Positions 17,218-27,015 of a stretch of 64,000 nt of DNA are shown one piece after another. Source of the DNA: Alphaproteobacteria bacterium. GTDB lineage: Bacteria; Pseudomonadota; Alphaproteobacteria; Caulobacterales; Parvularculaceae. Under the pieces are notes generated by a model. It was not told the DNA's origin, made no database searches, and saw nothing but the letters and a program-made list of their open reading frames with translations. The position numbers were made by a program, and so were the translations under genes. The stretch spans positions 310,001 through 374,000 of the forward strand of contig WGLS01000004.1 in NCBI GenBank assembly GCA_016125455.1. The letters are read 5' to 3'. Every line of letters starts with the position of its first letter. Position 1 is the stretch's first letter.

Positions 17218-17724
17218 ATGGTGCATGAAGTCGATCCGTACCGTCGTCTGAAGGATGCTTTCGCCCGCTACGCAACCGGCGTTGCCATCGCTACATGCGC
17301 GCCGCCGGGCCGCGCCCCGGCCGCCCTGACTGTCAATTCCTTTACCTCCGTGTCGCTCAACCCGTCGCTTGTTCTCTGGAGCCTCCAGCGGTCGGCGGGA
17401 GCGTACGATGCGTTCATGGCCGCGGACAATTACGCGATCAGCGTACTTCGCGCCGGACAGGAGGCGACGTCGACGCGCTTCGCGACGCGCGGCGCAGAGT
17501 CGCCGACGCGCGAAGAGTTCGAGACCTGGGCGACAGGCGCGCCTGTCCTGCGCGAGCGCCTTGCCGGGTTCGATTGCCGAATAAGCGCCCGCCACGACGC
17601 GGGCGATCATGTGATCCTCGTCGGCGAAGTCCTGCAATTTGACTCGTTTGGTGGCAAGCCGCTCCTCTACTATGCCAGCGGCTACGCAACCGGGCCGGAC
17701 GTCGCCAAAGCCGCCGCCGATTGA
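17218..17724 (+). CDS. Flavin reductase family protein
   Basis: A 168-residue cytoplasmic FMN-binding protein of the flavin reductase-like split-barrel family, which reduces free FMN/FAD with NAD(P)H, usually for a partner monooxygenase. Diagnostic parts are FARYATGVAIATC, the loop TVNSFTSVSLNPSLVLWSL that contacts flavin, and FDCRISARHDAGDHVILVGE. ATG 17218 gives a standard N-terminus. No monooxygenase gene is nearby, so the client is unknown. The next gene, a hydroxyacid dehydrogenase, starts 76 bases later on the same strand and may be co-transcribed. Confidence 0.88.
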   Translation: MVHEVDPYRRLKDAFARYATGVAIATCAPPGRAPAALTVNSFTSVSLNPSLVLWSLQRSAGAYDAFMAADNYAISVLRAGQEATSTRFATRGAESPTREEFETWATGAPVLRERLAGFDCRISARHDAGDHVILVGEVLQFDSFGGKPLLYYASGYATGPDVAKAAAD

Positions 17725-17800
17725 GGCTGGCCGGGCAGGCGCCCGGCCAAGTCCTGATGCTCGTCGCCTCGCTCTTGTTGCTGCGATTGGGGAGTAACCG

Positions 17801-18694
17801 ATGAAAGTCGCCTTTCTTGGCCTCGGCGTCATGGGATTTCCGATGGCCGGCCATCTCGCCGCTGCCGGCTTCGATGTAACGGTCTTCAACCGCTCTTCGG
17901 CAAAGGCCGACGCCTGGCGCAGCGCTCATGGGGGCGCCGCCCATTCAGATCCTGCGGTCGCAGCGGCGGACTGCGATGTCGTGCTCATGTGCCTCGGCGA
18001 TGACCCAGACGTTGCGGCGGTCATGGATCGAATTCTCCCCAGCCTCAAAGAGGGCGCAGTTGTTGTCGACCACACGACCGCCTCCCCGGCACTCGCAAGG
18101 CGGCTACACGCCGACCTTGGCAGGGTTGGCGTGGGGTTTGTTGATGCGCCGGTTTCCGGCGGCGAAGCCGGCGCCAGGAACGGCAAACTGGCCATCATGT
18201 GCGGCGGCGAGATCTCGGCGATTGCGACCGCCAGAGCCGCCACGGCGCCATACACGGGGCGTTTTGTTCATGTCGGGCCGCCGGGCCATGGCCAGCTTTG
18301 CAAGTCGGTGAACCAGATTTGCATTGCCGGGGTCCTGCAGGGTCTCGCCGAGGGTGTTCACTTCGCTCTCGCCGCCGGGCTTGATGTGGAAAAAACGCTC
18401 GAGGCTATCTCGGGCGGCGCGGCCCAGTCCTGGCAGATGGAGAATCGCGCCCGCACGATGGCTGCCGGCGAATTCGATTTTGGCTTTGCGGTCGACTGGA
18501 TGCGAAAGGATCTTCGCATCGCTCTTGAGGAGGCGCGCCAGATTGGCGCGCGCCTGCCGGTCGCGTCGCTTGTCGATCAGTTCTACGCCGACGTCCAGGC
18601 GATGGGCGGCGGGCGCAATGATACGTCGAGCCTCATTCAAAGATTGGCCGTTCCGGCGAACAACGGGGCCGCGAACGCCAAAAAACTTTCATAA
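17801..18694 (+). CDS. NAD(P)-dependent beta-hydroxyacid dehydrogenase
   Basis: A 297-residue member of the 3-hydroxyisobutyrate dehydrogenase superfamily. The Rossmann fingerprint GLGVMGFPMAGHLAAAGF is at residues 5-22. The substrate-binding DAPVSGGEAGARNGKLAIM motif and the catalytic Lys in GHGQLCKSVNQI are present. Such enzymes oxidise 3-hydroxyisobutyrate, tartronate semialdehyde, glyoxylate or similar. The exact substrate is not evident, although a valine-catabolic role would fit the branched-chain dehydrogenase operon elsewhere in the window. An inverted repeat lies 25 bases downstream. Confidence 0.9.
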   Translation: MKVAFLGLGVMGFPMAGHLAAAGFDVTVFNRSSAKADAWRSAHGGAAHSDPAVAAADCDVVLMCLGDDPDVAAVMDRILPSLKEGAVVVDHTTASPALARRLHADLGRVGVGFVDAPVSGGEAGARNGKLAIMCGGEISAIATARAATAPYTGRFVHVGPPGHGQLCKSVNQICIAGVLQGLAEGVHFALAAGLDVEKTLEAISGGAAQSWQMENRARTMAAGEFDFGFAVDWMRKDLRIALEEARQIGARLPVASLVDQFYADVQAMGGGRNDTSSLIQRLAVPANNGAANAKKLS

Positions 18695-18718
18695 AAGTGT
18701 GCGACCGCCCTCGCGTCT

Positions 18719-18740
18719 GATCGACAGACTCTCGTCGATC
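18719..18740 (+). terminator. Possible terminator hairpin after the hydroxyacid dehydrogenase
   Basis: GATCGAC at 18719-18725 and GTCGATC at 18734-18740 form a 7-bp stem with an 8-base loop just after the stop codon. There is no T-run, so Rho-independent termination is doubtful. Confidence 0.3.
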
Positions 18741-18759
18741 GTGTAACAAGATAACATTC

Positions 18760-18775
18760 ACGCGAGAAATCGCGT
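18760..18775 (+). repeat. Perfect inverted repeat with GAAA tetraloop
   Basis: ACGCGA-gaaa-TCGCGT is a perfect 6-bp stem capped by a GNRA-type loop, about 120 bases upstream of the 57-residue membrane protein gene. It could be part of that gene's leader. No T-run follows, so it is not a clear terminator. Confidence 0.35.
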
Positions 18776-18893
18776 TCCTGGTGTGGCGGGTGCGGACCAA
18801 TAACGCTTCTGGGGAGAGGCGGGTCGGTTTCTTGTTCCGACAGGAGGGGTAACGAGCAGCCGGCAACGGCGTCCTTTCTGGAGTCTTCTCGTT

Positions 18894-19067
18894 ATGAGTC
18901 TGGTGGTGGGTCTGTTGAGTTTTGGGGCGTTTCTGGCTGCAGTCATGACCATCTTGCGTCAGCTTGGCGCTGGAGACGCGGCAAGGGCCTTGATGGTGGT
19001 CACTTTCATTGTGTTTGGCGGCATGGTCGCGGCGACCTACCTACCGGTCATTGTCGCGGGAATGTAG
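18894..19067 (+). CDS. 57-residue membrane protein, unknown function
   Basis: The frame from ATG 18894 to TAG 19065-19067 encodes 57 residues with two hydrophobic segments, roughly residues 3-20 (LVVGLLSFGAFLAAVMTI) and 33-55 (MVVTFIVFGGMVAATYLPVI). They are joined by a short loop, RQLGAGDAARAL, which is compatible with a helical hairpin. GGAG at 18880-18883, 10 bases upstream, is an acceptable ribosome-binding site. Codon choice is less GC3-biased than in neighbouring genes, which argues for caution. I recognise no family. It sits alone in an otherwise empty gap. Confidence 0.5.
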   Translation: MSLVVGLLSFGAFLAAVMTILRQLGAGDAARALMVVTFIVFGGMVAATYLPVIVAGM

Positions 19068-19517
19068 TTGCGAAGGCTGGCGCTGCCGGGACCTTTCGAA
19101 TTGCAGATCCGTCGCCTGGGGACCGTCGCTATACCGGGCTTCCGGCTTTTCGCGTCGCCGTGCGCGTCCCTTAACAGGTTGATCCGGCGGCCACCCTGGT
19201 TGTCCACAGCTGACGCGTTGTCGAAAAATTGTCTTGGAATTGTCGTGCTTCTGACGTCGAACGCGCCTAGATGCTGCATCGCGGCGTCGACGCGATCAGT
19301 TTAGCGTTTGTTGCGTTTGTTTGCGTAGCGCGTCGACGTCGCCTCGTGACTTCTCCCTCCCACGTGCAGCGCATATGACCGCGCCAGGTCTATGGCCCTT
19401 GGCGGCGGCGTAGTCGTGCGTGTGTTGCCGGACGGCGAACAGGATTGATCCCAGCCAGTCTTTTAGGTCAATCTTCCGAAAACCGTATGTCCATATCGAA
19501 ACCGCTGGAGCAGTCCC
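19068..19517. other. Intergenic region with no supported gene
   Basis: About 450 bases lie between the 57-residue frame and the acyl-CoA dehydrogenase gene. The only open frames are low-complexity shadows. A single DnaA-box-like word (TTGTCCACA near 19199) occurs without others. No tRNA or terminator was recognised. The promoter of the acyl-CoA dehydrogenase should lie in the last 150 bases. Confidence 0.4.
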
Positions 19518-20675
19518 ATGAGCGCCCTGCAACTCGAACGGCCTGTCTGGAAAACGGACGACCACGTCCTTTTTGAGGAAGAAGCCGCGAAATTCTTCAA
19601 ACGCGAACTGGCGCCGCATGTGGAAAGCTGGCGGGAAAAAGGTTGCGTTGACCGCTGGGCCTGGGAAAAGGCAGGCGAGGCCGGGCTGCTGTGCATGTCG
19701 ATGCCTGAGGCATATGGCGGGGCAGGCGGAACATTTGCTCACGAACAGATTTTTATCGAGCAGCAGGTCGCCGCTGGCATCGAAGGGTTCGGCGCCGCAC
19801 TGCACAACTGCATCGTTGCGCCATATATCGAAGCCTACGGCACTGAAGAACAGAAGAAGCGCTGGCTGCCGAAAATGGCGACGGGCGAACTGATCGGCGC
19901 CATCGCAATGACGGAACCGGGGACGGGCTCCGACCTGCAGGCGGTGCGCACGACCGCCCTGAAAGTTGGCAACCAGTATGTCGTGAACGGGCAAAAGACA
20001 TTCATCACAAACGGCCAGACCGCAAACCTTATCATCGTCGTGTGCAAGACCGACCCGAAAGAAGGCGCGCGGGGCGTCTCGCTGATGGTCGTCGAAACCG
20101 ACGGCGCTGAAGGCTTCGAACGTGGACGCAATCTCAAGAAGATGGGCAACAAGGCCCAGGATACGTCGGAGCTTTTCTTCAACGAGGTCAAGGTGCCGAC
20201 CGAAAACCTGCTCGGTCCGGAAGAAGGGCAGGGGTTCTTCCAGCTTATGGAGCAGCTTCCCCAGGAACGGCATCAGATTGGCGTTCAGGCGATGGCGGCA
20301 ATCGAGCGCGCGATCGCGCTCACAATCGATTACGTTAAGGAACGTCAGGCGTTTGGCCGACCTATCCTTCACTTCCAGAATACTCAGTTCGTGCTCGCGG
20401 AATGCAAGGCCAAGGCGACGATGGCCCGGACCTTCGTTGATTACTGCACGGAGCAACTGATTCATGGCCGGCTCGACGCGCCGACGGCCTCGATGTCGAA
20501 GATGCTGTTGTCGGACCTCGAAAATGAGATCATCGACAAGTGCCTGCAACTCTTTGGCGGCTATGGGTACATGGATGAGTATCCAATCAGCCGGATGTAC
20601 GCTGATGCTCGCGTGCAGCGAATTTATGGCGGCACGAACGAGATCATGAAGCTCCTGATCGCGCGGTCCCTTTGA
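19518..20675 (+). CDS. Acyl-CoA dehydrogenase
   Basis: A 385-residue FAD-dependent acyl-CoA dehydrogenase, which oxidises acyl-CoA to trans-2-enoyl-CoA with electron transfer flavoprotein as acceptor. The first family signature is seen as GAIAMTEPGTGSDLQAVRT, and the second as CLQLFGGYGYMDEYPISRMY. The catalytic glutamate is in RIYGGTNEIMK near the C-terminus. The length and the N-terminal EEAAKFFKRELAPHVESW helix resemble long-chain-type enzymes. The chain-length preference cannot be read. The following DUF4174 gene overlaps its stop codon (TTGA). Confidence 0.95.
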   Translation: MSALQLERPVWKTDDHVLFEEEAAKFFKRELAPHVESWREKGCVDRWAWEKAGEAGLLCMSMPEAYGGAGGTFAHEQIFIEQQVAAGIEGFGAALHNCIVAPYIEAYGTEEQKKRWLPKMATGELIGAIAMTEPGTGSDLQAVRTTALKVGNQYVVNGQKTFITNGQTANLIIVVCKTDPKEGARGVSLMVVETDGAEGFERGRNLKKMGNKAQDTSELFFNEVKVPTENLLGPEEGQGFFQLMEQLPQERHQIGVQAMAAIERAIALTIDYVKERQAFGRPILHFQNTQFVLAECKAKATMARTFVDYCTEQLIHGRLDAPTASMSKMLLSDLENEIIDKCLQLFGGYGYMDEYPISRMYADARVQRIYGGTNEIMKLLIARSL

Positions 20676-21184
20676 CCCATCCGGGGCGGGTGTTGGCGCT
20701 CGTTTGCGGGGCCCTGGTTTGCAGCGAGGCTCTCGCAACAGAACGTGTCGTGCCGGGACCCAATGGCGAGCGGCCACGACTTCTCGACACGCGTGACGGC
20801 GCGCCGCTTTCGGATTTTCAATGGAAGTACCGGTTGCTGATCCTCTTTGCGGAGGACGAAAAGGCGATTGCGAAGCAGATTGCGCGTCTGCCGACTGAAG
20901 GCCTGATCGACCGAGATGTGCTTGTCATACGGATGTTCGGACGTGAGCACGGGCTGACCGTCGCGCCGGACGGCAGGCGTCCGCCCTGGACCGCGATCGT
21001 TGACCTCAACGATACCCCATTCGAGAACGCGCGCGGCGAGGGACTTTTTGCGCCTGACTTTCTTGCAATCCTCGTCGGCAAGGACGGCGGCGAAAAGAAG
21101 CGGTGGACGGAAGATGTCGATCCTCAGGAGCTCTTCCTGCTCATTGACGCCATGCCGATGCGTCGCCGCGAGGCGGCCGATTAA
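20672..21184 (+). CDS. Exported DUF4174 domain protein
   Basis: A 170-residue secreted protein. A signal peptide (VLALVCGALVCSEALA) precedes a DUF4174 domain recognised by DFQWKYRLLILFAEDE, RDVLVIRMFG, FLAILVGKDGGEKKRW and the terminal LIDAMPMRRRE. The family is thioredoxin-fold-like but lacks a CxxC motif here, so a redox role is not supported. The best start is the TTG at 20672, overlapping the upstream stop by 3 bases; an internal GTG 18 bases later is possible. It is widespread in marine bacteria, with no assigned function. Confidence 0.85.
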   Translation: MTHPGRVLALVCGALVCSEALATERVVPGPNGERPRLLDTRDGAPLSDFQWKYRLLILFAEDEKAIAKQIARLPTEGLIDRDVLVIRMFGREHGLTVAPDGRRPPWTAIVDLNDTPFENARGEGLFAPDFLAILVGKDGGEKKRWTEDVDPQELFLLIDAMPMRRREAAD

Positions 21185-21196
21185 CGTACTTCGCGC

Positions 21197-22204
21197 CTAT
21201 TCCAGAACCGCTTTCACCAATGGGCCATAGGGGCTTCCGCCAAGGAATTTCATCTGCGCCTCGGCCATTGCTGCGTTCACGGCTTCCTGGGGGCGGAAAG
21301 TCGGGTGGACCGCGCGTCGCAGCGGTCGCTCGCCGGGCGGCATTGCGATGATTTCCGCGATGGCCCTTGGCACATCCATCGGGTCGGTCGACCGGCCGGA
21401 TCCGTCCTCTTCGCCCATCGCGGCGGCCATTTGCGGATAGGCGCCCAGGCGTTCATCTTCCGCACGGGCCTTCAGGTTTGACGTATACAGATTGCGATTG
21501 ACCCAGACCTTTGTCGGGTAGCCGCCGGGCTGGATAATCGTGACGTCAATCCCATGGGGCACAAGCTCGTAGGCCATCTGTTCGCCCATGGCTTCAAGGG
21601 CGAATTTCGTCGCCGAGTAGTGACCTGCTCCGGGCACGATAAGACGGCCGAGTTGCGAGGAAATCTGGAAAATCTGTCCTGACTTTTTCGCGCGCATGCC
21701 TGGCAGCACGGCGCGCGCCATGCGCTGGCATCCGAACACGTTGGTGTCGAAGGCGAGCATGGTTGCTTCCATGTCCTGCAACTCGACGGGTCCCGTGACG
21801 CCAAGCCCGGCATTGTTGACGAGGACATCAATTCCGCCACCGGCGGACTTTTCCGCCCGCGCGACGCCCTTTGCGACCTGTTGATCGTCGCGGACATCAA
21901 TCTCGATCAGCTCGATGTCGAGGTTCTCGTCCCTTGCGAGTTTTCGCAGCTCGTCCGCCTCGGGGCGCGGCATGTTGCGCATTGTCGCAAAGACTTTCGC
22001 CCCAAGCCGCGCGTAGTGCTCAGCGCCGAGCCGGCCGAAGCCTGAAGAGCAACCGGTTATCAAGATCGATTTGCCGGAAAGGTTAGCCGAGGCCGCCGAA
22101 GGCGTTGAGAAGGTAGTCTGGGCCGCGCGGGCTGCCGGCGCTGCGGCGATCGCGGCGGCGGACAGCAAAAGGCGTCGGCGGTCGATGGATGGGATCTCAG
22201 GCAT
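21197..22204 (-). CDS. Tat-exported short-chain dehydrogenase/reductase
   Basis: A 335-residue SDR preceded by a twin-arginine signal (DRRRLLLSAAAIAAAPAARA, residues 8-27). The Rossmann motif TGCSSGFG (50-57), NNAG (130-133) and the catalytic Ser182-Ser183, Tyr196 and Lys200 (GHYSATK) are all intact, so it should be an active NAD(P)H oxidoreductase. Periplasmic location is unusual for an SDR, but Tat export of a folded, cofactor-loaded enzyme is precedented (for example glucose-fructose oxidoreductase). AGGAG lies 6 bases upstream of ATG 22204. No partner gene indicates the substrate. Confidence 0.88.
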   Translation of the reverse strand: MPEIPSIDRRRLLLSAAAIAAAPAARAAQTTFSTPSAASANLSGKSILITGCSSGFGRLGAEHYARLGAKVFATMRNMPRPEADELRKLARDENLDIELIEIDVRDDQQVAKGVARAEKSAGGGIDVLVNNAGLGVTGPVELQDMEATMLAFDTNVFGCQRMARAVLPGMRAKKSGQIFQISSQLGRLIVPGAGHYSATKFALEAMGEQMAYELVPHGIDVTIIQPGGYPTKVWVNRNLYTSNLKARAEDERLGAYPQMAAAMGEEDGSGRSTDPMDVPRAIAEIIAMPPGERPLRRAVHPTFRPQEAVNAAMAEAQMKFLGGSPYGPLVKAVLE

Positions 22205-22279
22205 TGGCGTCTCCTCGATGGCCGATTTTTTCCTAACAGACCCACGCTATCACCGCGCGCGGAATCGCGGCCAGCCTTC

Positions 22280-22927
22280 ATGATGTTCAGCGCGCTCGAC
22301 GTCCTCAATGCTCTCGGCGTTATCGGCCTCTTCGTGTTCGCGGTTTCAGGCACCCTTACCGCCTTGCGAAACGACATGGACCTGTTTGGCGTCGCCATGA
22401 TCGCCTTTGTTACCGGTGTCGGTGGCGGGACGATTCGTGATGTTCTGCTCGGCCAGTTCCCGGTCTGGTGGATCAACGACGCCCTTGCAATCCCGGTCTG
22501 TCTTGCTGGCGCCGCGGCGGCGACGGTTGCCCAGCCGCTGTTCGCTTCGCGCCTGAAGGCGCTTATTTGGGCGGACGCCGTCGGGCTGTCGATCTTCGCC
22601 GTGCTCGGCGCTGAGGCGGCGCGCAATGCCGGCGCGCCGGTCGGCGTTGCGATTTTCATGGGCGGGGTCACGGCCACATTCGGCGGCATTGTTCGCGACG
22701 TGCTGCTCAATGAGCCGCCGTTGATCTTGAAGCAGGACATCTACGCAACGGCTGCGTTGATCGGCGCTGCGGCTTATATCGGCTTGCTCGCGATCGGGGC
22801 GCCGACCGACCCGGCCGCGCTTCTTGCCGCGGGCACGACGTTTGCGATCCGCGCCGCGGCAATCGTCTTGAATCTTCCCTCGCCAAGGTACGCCCTGCCT
22901 CGCCGGGACGAACTCGACGATGTCTGA
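22280..22927 (+). CDS. UPF0126/TRIC-family membrane protein
   Basis: A 215-residue protein with about seven helices. It has two internal repeats of the UPF0126 (Gly-transporting/TRIC cation channel-like) family, each carrying the signature GGGTIRDVLLG (first half) or GGIVRDVLLN (second half). Bacterial relatives act as homotrimeric cation channels or as glycine uptake proteins, and which applies here is unclear. It diverges from the Tat-SDR gene across 75 bases and is followed 71 bases later by tRNA-Gly, a positional coincidence worth noting but not evidence of function. Confidence 0.9.
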   Translation: MMFSALDVLNALGVIGLFVFAVSGTLTALRNDMDLFGVAMIAFVTGVGGGTIRDVLLGQFPVWWINDALAIPVCLAGAAAATVAQPLFASRLKALIWADAVGLSIFAVLGAEAARNAGAPVGVAIFMGGVTATFGGIVRDVLLNEPPLILKQDIYATAALIGAAAYIGLLAIGAPTDPAALLAAGTTFAIRAAAIVLNLPSPRYALPRRDELDDV

Positions 22928-22998
22928 AACAAATTCTGCGCGGTTTGCGCGCCGGGAGGTTTCCGGTATGACCATTTGCCGTCGACCACAGTCGGCGC

Positions 22999-23072
22999 GC
23001 GGGTATAGCACAATGGTAGTGCAGCAGCCTTCCAAGCTGAGGATGCCGGTTCGATCCCGGCTACCCGCTCCA
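22999..23072 (+). tRNA. tRNA-Gly (anticodon TCC)
   Basis: A full cloverleaf of 74 bases including an encoded CCA end: acceptor stem GCGGGTA/TACCCGC, D stem GCAC/GTGC, anticodon loop CTTCCAA with anticodon TCC at 23031-23033, T stem GCCGG/CCGGC with loop TTCGATC. The outermost anticodon-stem pair (27-43) is G-A, a mismatch. It reads GGA and GGG codons. Confidence 0.96.
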
Positions 23073-23074
23073 GC

Positions 23075-23088
23075 AACCTGTCGAGGTT
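23075..23088 (+). terminator. Short hairpin after tRNA-Gly
   Basis: AACCT-gtcg-AGGTT forms a 5-bp stem two bases after the tRNA CCA end and is followed by TAATGTTGT. It may terminate the tRNA transcript. The stem is short and the T-run is interrupted. Confidence 0.35.
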
Positions 23089-23095
23089 AATGTTG

Positions 23096-23653
23096 TCACT
23101 CGTTGGGGTCGTAGGCTTCCTGCCCTGACCGGAGAAATTCTCGCCAGTCCTCGGCTTCCCAGAAGTCATCGTTCAAAACAGCGTCGGCCAGGCTTTCCGG
23201 CAGGTCGTCCTTGGTCAGCCGCGATTGTTCGTCGGCGCTTGCTGCGAATGCTGCGAGATCGCGAATCTCGTCGGCGCTGACCTCGACCACATAGCCAAGT
23301 TCGAGACTCTGAAGTTCAATCATTGCCGGCGCGCCGCGCCACATGCGGGCGGCGAAAGCGACGGCGTCAACCTGCCCGTCAACCTTCTCGTCAACCTGCT
23401 CGTCTGGCAGCGCATCGAGGGCAGTTGCCGCGCGCCCGCCTACGCCGTTCACGGAGTGACAGAGAACGCAGCCTTTCTCAACGAAGAGAGTGCGGCCGCT
23501 CGCCGCATTTCCGTCCGCCAAACTTGCGCCCGCCGAATTGCGAATTGCGGCTGCGGCCGGTTCGTTGCCGCCGCCGCACCCGGCAAGCATTGCACATGCC
23601 GATAATGACAGGGCCGTCCCGGTAAACCGCAGATTTCGTCGGCGGTACGTCAT
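23096..23653 (-). CDS. c-type cytochrome lipoprotein
   Basis: A 185-residue predicted outer- or inner-membrane lipoprotein with lipobox LAGC in AMLAGCGGGN, and one haem c attachment motif CVLCH followed by SVNGVGG, as in small class I cytochromes. A Met ligand is plausible in RMWRGAPAMIELQ. The C-terminus is a long acidic segment (ASADEQSRLTKDDLPESLA) unlike typical class I cytochromes. The start at 23653 (MTYRRRNLRF) is chosen, since the frame upstream has no coding character. A 12-bp triplicated repeat lies inside. It diverges from the HemN-like gene across 157 bases, so the two may be related functionally. Confidence 0.85.
   Translation of the reverse strand: MTYRRRNLRFTGTALSLSACAMLAGCGGGNEPAAAAIRNSAGASLADGNAASGRTLFVEKGCVLCHSVNGVGGRAATALDALPDEQVDEKVDGQVDAVAFAARMWRGAPAMIELQSLELGYVVEVSADEIRDLAAFAASADEQSRLTKDDLPESLADAVLNDDFWEAEDWREFLRSGQEAYDPNE
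23366..23401 (-). repeat. Three tandem 12-bp repeats inside the cytochrome gene
   Basis: Three consecutive units begin GTCAACCT (at 23366, 23378 and 23390) and differ only in the last four bases. They encode, on the minus strand, successive QVD/KVD tetrapeptides between the haem site and the putative Met ligand. Such in-frame repeats can change copy number by slippage. Confidence 0.6.
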
Positions 23654-23810
23654 GGTTGCCTCCACTGAATGCTCGACTATGGCACGCTTCGCCGCGCGCG
23701 ACGATGGCGTTGGCGCTGTCGGAACTCTTTCGGAATTTGCCGCCGTTCCGCTAGAGTTTGCGGAAAAAAGTTTGGCCTGCGCCGTCAGGCGCGATGGCGG
23801 GAGGTCGGCA

Positions 23811-25184
23811 ATGCCCATGAAGCCCATGGAACCCGATCGGCGAGAGTGGCTCGCCGCCGGCGTTCCCGCTGGCCCACCACGATACACAAGTTTCCCAGCG
23901 CCGTTGCCACTTTCGAACGCCGTTGGGGCGGCCGACTACGCAAGGGGGCTCTCGCGCATCGACCCGAACGCGCCCTTGTCGCTTGGCGTGAACGTCCCGT
24001 TCTGCCGTCAGGTCTGTTGCCAGTGCGGCTCGGATCTAAGGGTCGAAAACGACTATGACGGCGTCCTCGACTACGTCGCTTGCGTGGCCGCCGAGATCGA
24101 GATCGTCGGACGGCATCTCGACGGTCGCGGCCGGCCATCATCGGTGCATTTCGGCGGCGATGCGCCAAATTATCTCTTGACGGACGAATTGTCGGCGATC
24201 TTGACTGCGATAGAGACCCATATCGGGTTGCCGGATGCGGCGCGACTGTCGATCGACCTCGACCCGAGATTGTTGCGCGACAGCGACCCCGACGATCTGG
24301 TCGCGCTGGGATTTCGCCGGATGAGCTTTCGCATCCAGGACTTCGATTTCGACGTTCAGGCCGCGATAGGTTGCATACAGAGTTTCGACCTGATTGAGGC
24401 GGGCGTCGGTGCGGTCCGCGCGGCCGGCGTCAGCGATCTTTCGTTCGCGCTCGTCTGCGGGCTGCCGAGACAGACGCGTCGTTCCTTTGAAGAAACATTG
24501 GTCAAGACCGCAACGCTGTCGCCCGACAGGGTTTCGCTTTCAAGCTATTTCAAGGGCGACGATGCAGACGGCGAGCAGTCCAGTTTCATCGGCTGCGTGC
24601 CTGATACGCGTCTGCGGGCTGAGTTTGTGGACCTTGCAGATGAACTGCTGATCAGCGAAGGCTATTTCCGGATCGGATTCGATCAGTACGCCAAGTCCGA
24701 TAGCCCTATTGTGGCGGCGCAGCGCGCCGGACGATTTCGGCGGAGCCTGCAGGGTTGGTCCGAGGATGTGGCCGACACGACAATCGCGTTCGGCGCGTCG
24801 GCGACGGGCTTCATTGACGGCGTCTACGTTCAGAACATCGAGGGACTGCGCGGCTATGCGCGTAGGGTACGATCCGGAAGCCTGGCGACTGGGCAGGGCA
24901 TCAGGCTGACGCCGGTCCAGATGGCGGCTGGATCGACAATCATGAGCCTCCTGTGCGGCGATGAAGTCGACCCTTCCGACATCCGAGCAGCACTTGCCCC
25001 GATCGCCTTCGCGGCTGCCCTCTCGCGGCTCGATGATCTCGAAGGCGATGGCATTGTCGCGCGAACCGGCGACGCACTGGCTCACAGCCCAGGGGGCCAC
25101 GTCCTTGCCGGCGTCGTTGCGATGGCGCTTGGTCTGGACCGCGCCAACGGTCGTCGCGGCGATTTTCCGTCGGCAAACCCCTGA
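23811..25184 (+). CDS. HemN-like radical SAM protein with altered active site
   Basis: This 457-residue protein aligns along its full length with oxygen-independent coproporphyrinogen III oxidase: PRYTSFP near the N-terminus, CGLPRQTRRSFEETL, DRVSLSSY, GYFRIGFDQYAKSDSP, and the C-terminal HemN domain. The three Cys of the radical-SAM CxxxCxxC cluster (65, 69, 72) remain. However, the positions equivalent to E. coli HemN Tyr56, His58 and Cys71 are Gly59, Asn61 and Ser74, and the SAM-binding GGGTP is GGDAP (115-119). It may be a paralogue with a different substrate, or inactive. GGGAGG, 6 bases upstream, supports ATG 23811 rather than the longer open frame. Its neighbour is a haem c lipoprotein. 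Confidence 0.85.
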   Translation: MPMKPMEPDRREWLAAGVPAGPPRYTSFPAPLPLSNAVGAADYARGLSRIDPNAPLSLGVNVPFCRQVCCQCGSDLRVENDYDGVLDYVACVAAEIEIVGRHLDGRGRPSSVHFGGDAPNYLLTDELSAILTAIETHIGLPDAARLSIDLDPRLLRDSDPDDLVALGFRRMSFRIQDFDFDVQAAIGCIQSFDLIEAGVGAVRAAGVSDLSFALVCGLPRQTRRSFEETLVKTATLSPDRVSLSSYFKGDDADGEQSSFIGCVPDTRLRAEFVDLADELLISEGYFRIGFDQYAKSDSPIVAAQRAGRFRRSLQGWSEDVADTTIAFGASATGFIDGVYVQNIEGLRGYARRVRSGSLATGQGIRLTPVQMAAGSTIMSLLCGDEVDPSDIRAALAPIAFAAALSRLDDLEGDGIVARTGDALAHSPGGHVLAGVVAMALGLDRANGRRGDFPSANP

Positions 25185-27013
<1,829 letters not shown>

Positions 27014-27015
27014 CG

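Noticed and set aside
19199-19208. DnaA-box-like word TTGTCCACA
   Set aside because: A single copy with one mismatch and no AT-rich unwinding region; no evidence for an origin.
19296-20777. Long minus-strand open frame of 493 codons
   Set aside because: It is antisense to the well-supported acyl-CoA dehydrogenase. Its translation has no domain character and is His/Arg/Pro-rich, as expected of a GC-rich shadow.
23490-23810. N-terminal extension of the HemN-like frame
   Set aside because: The extension overlaps the divergent cytochrome gene. GGGAGG before 23811 marks the likely start.
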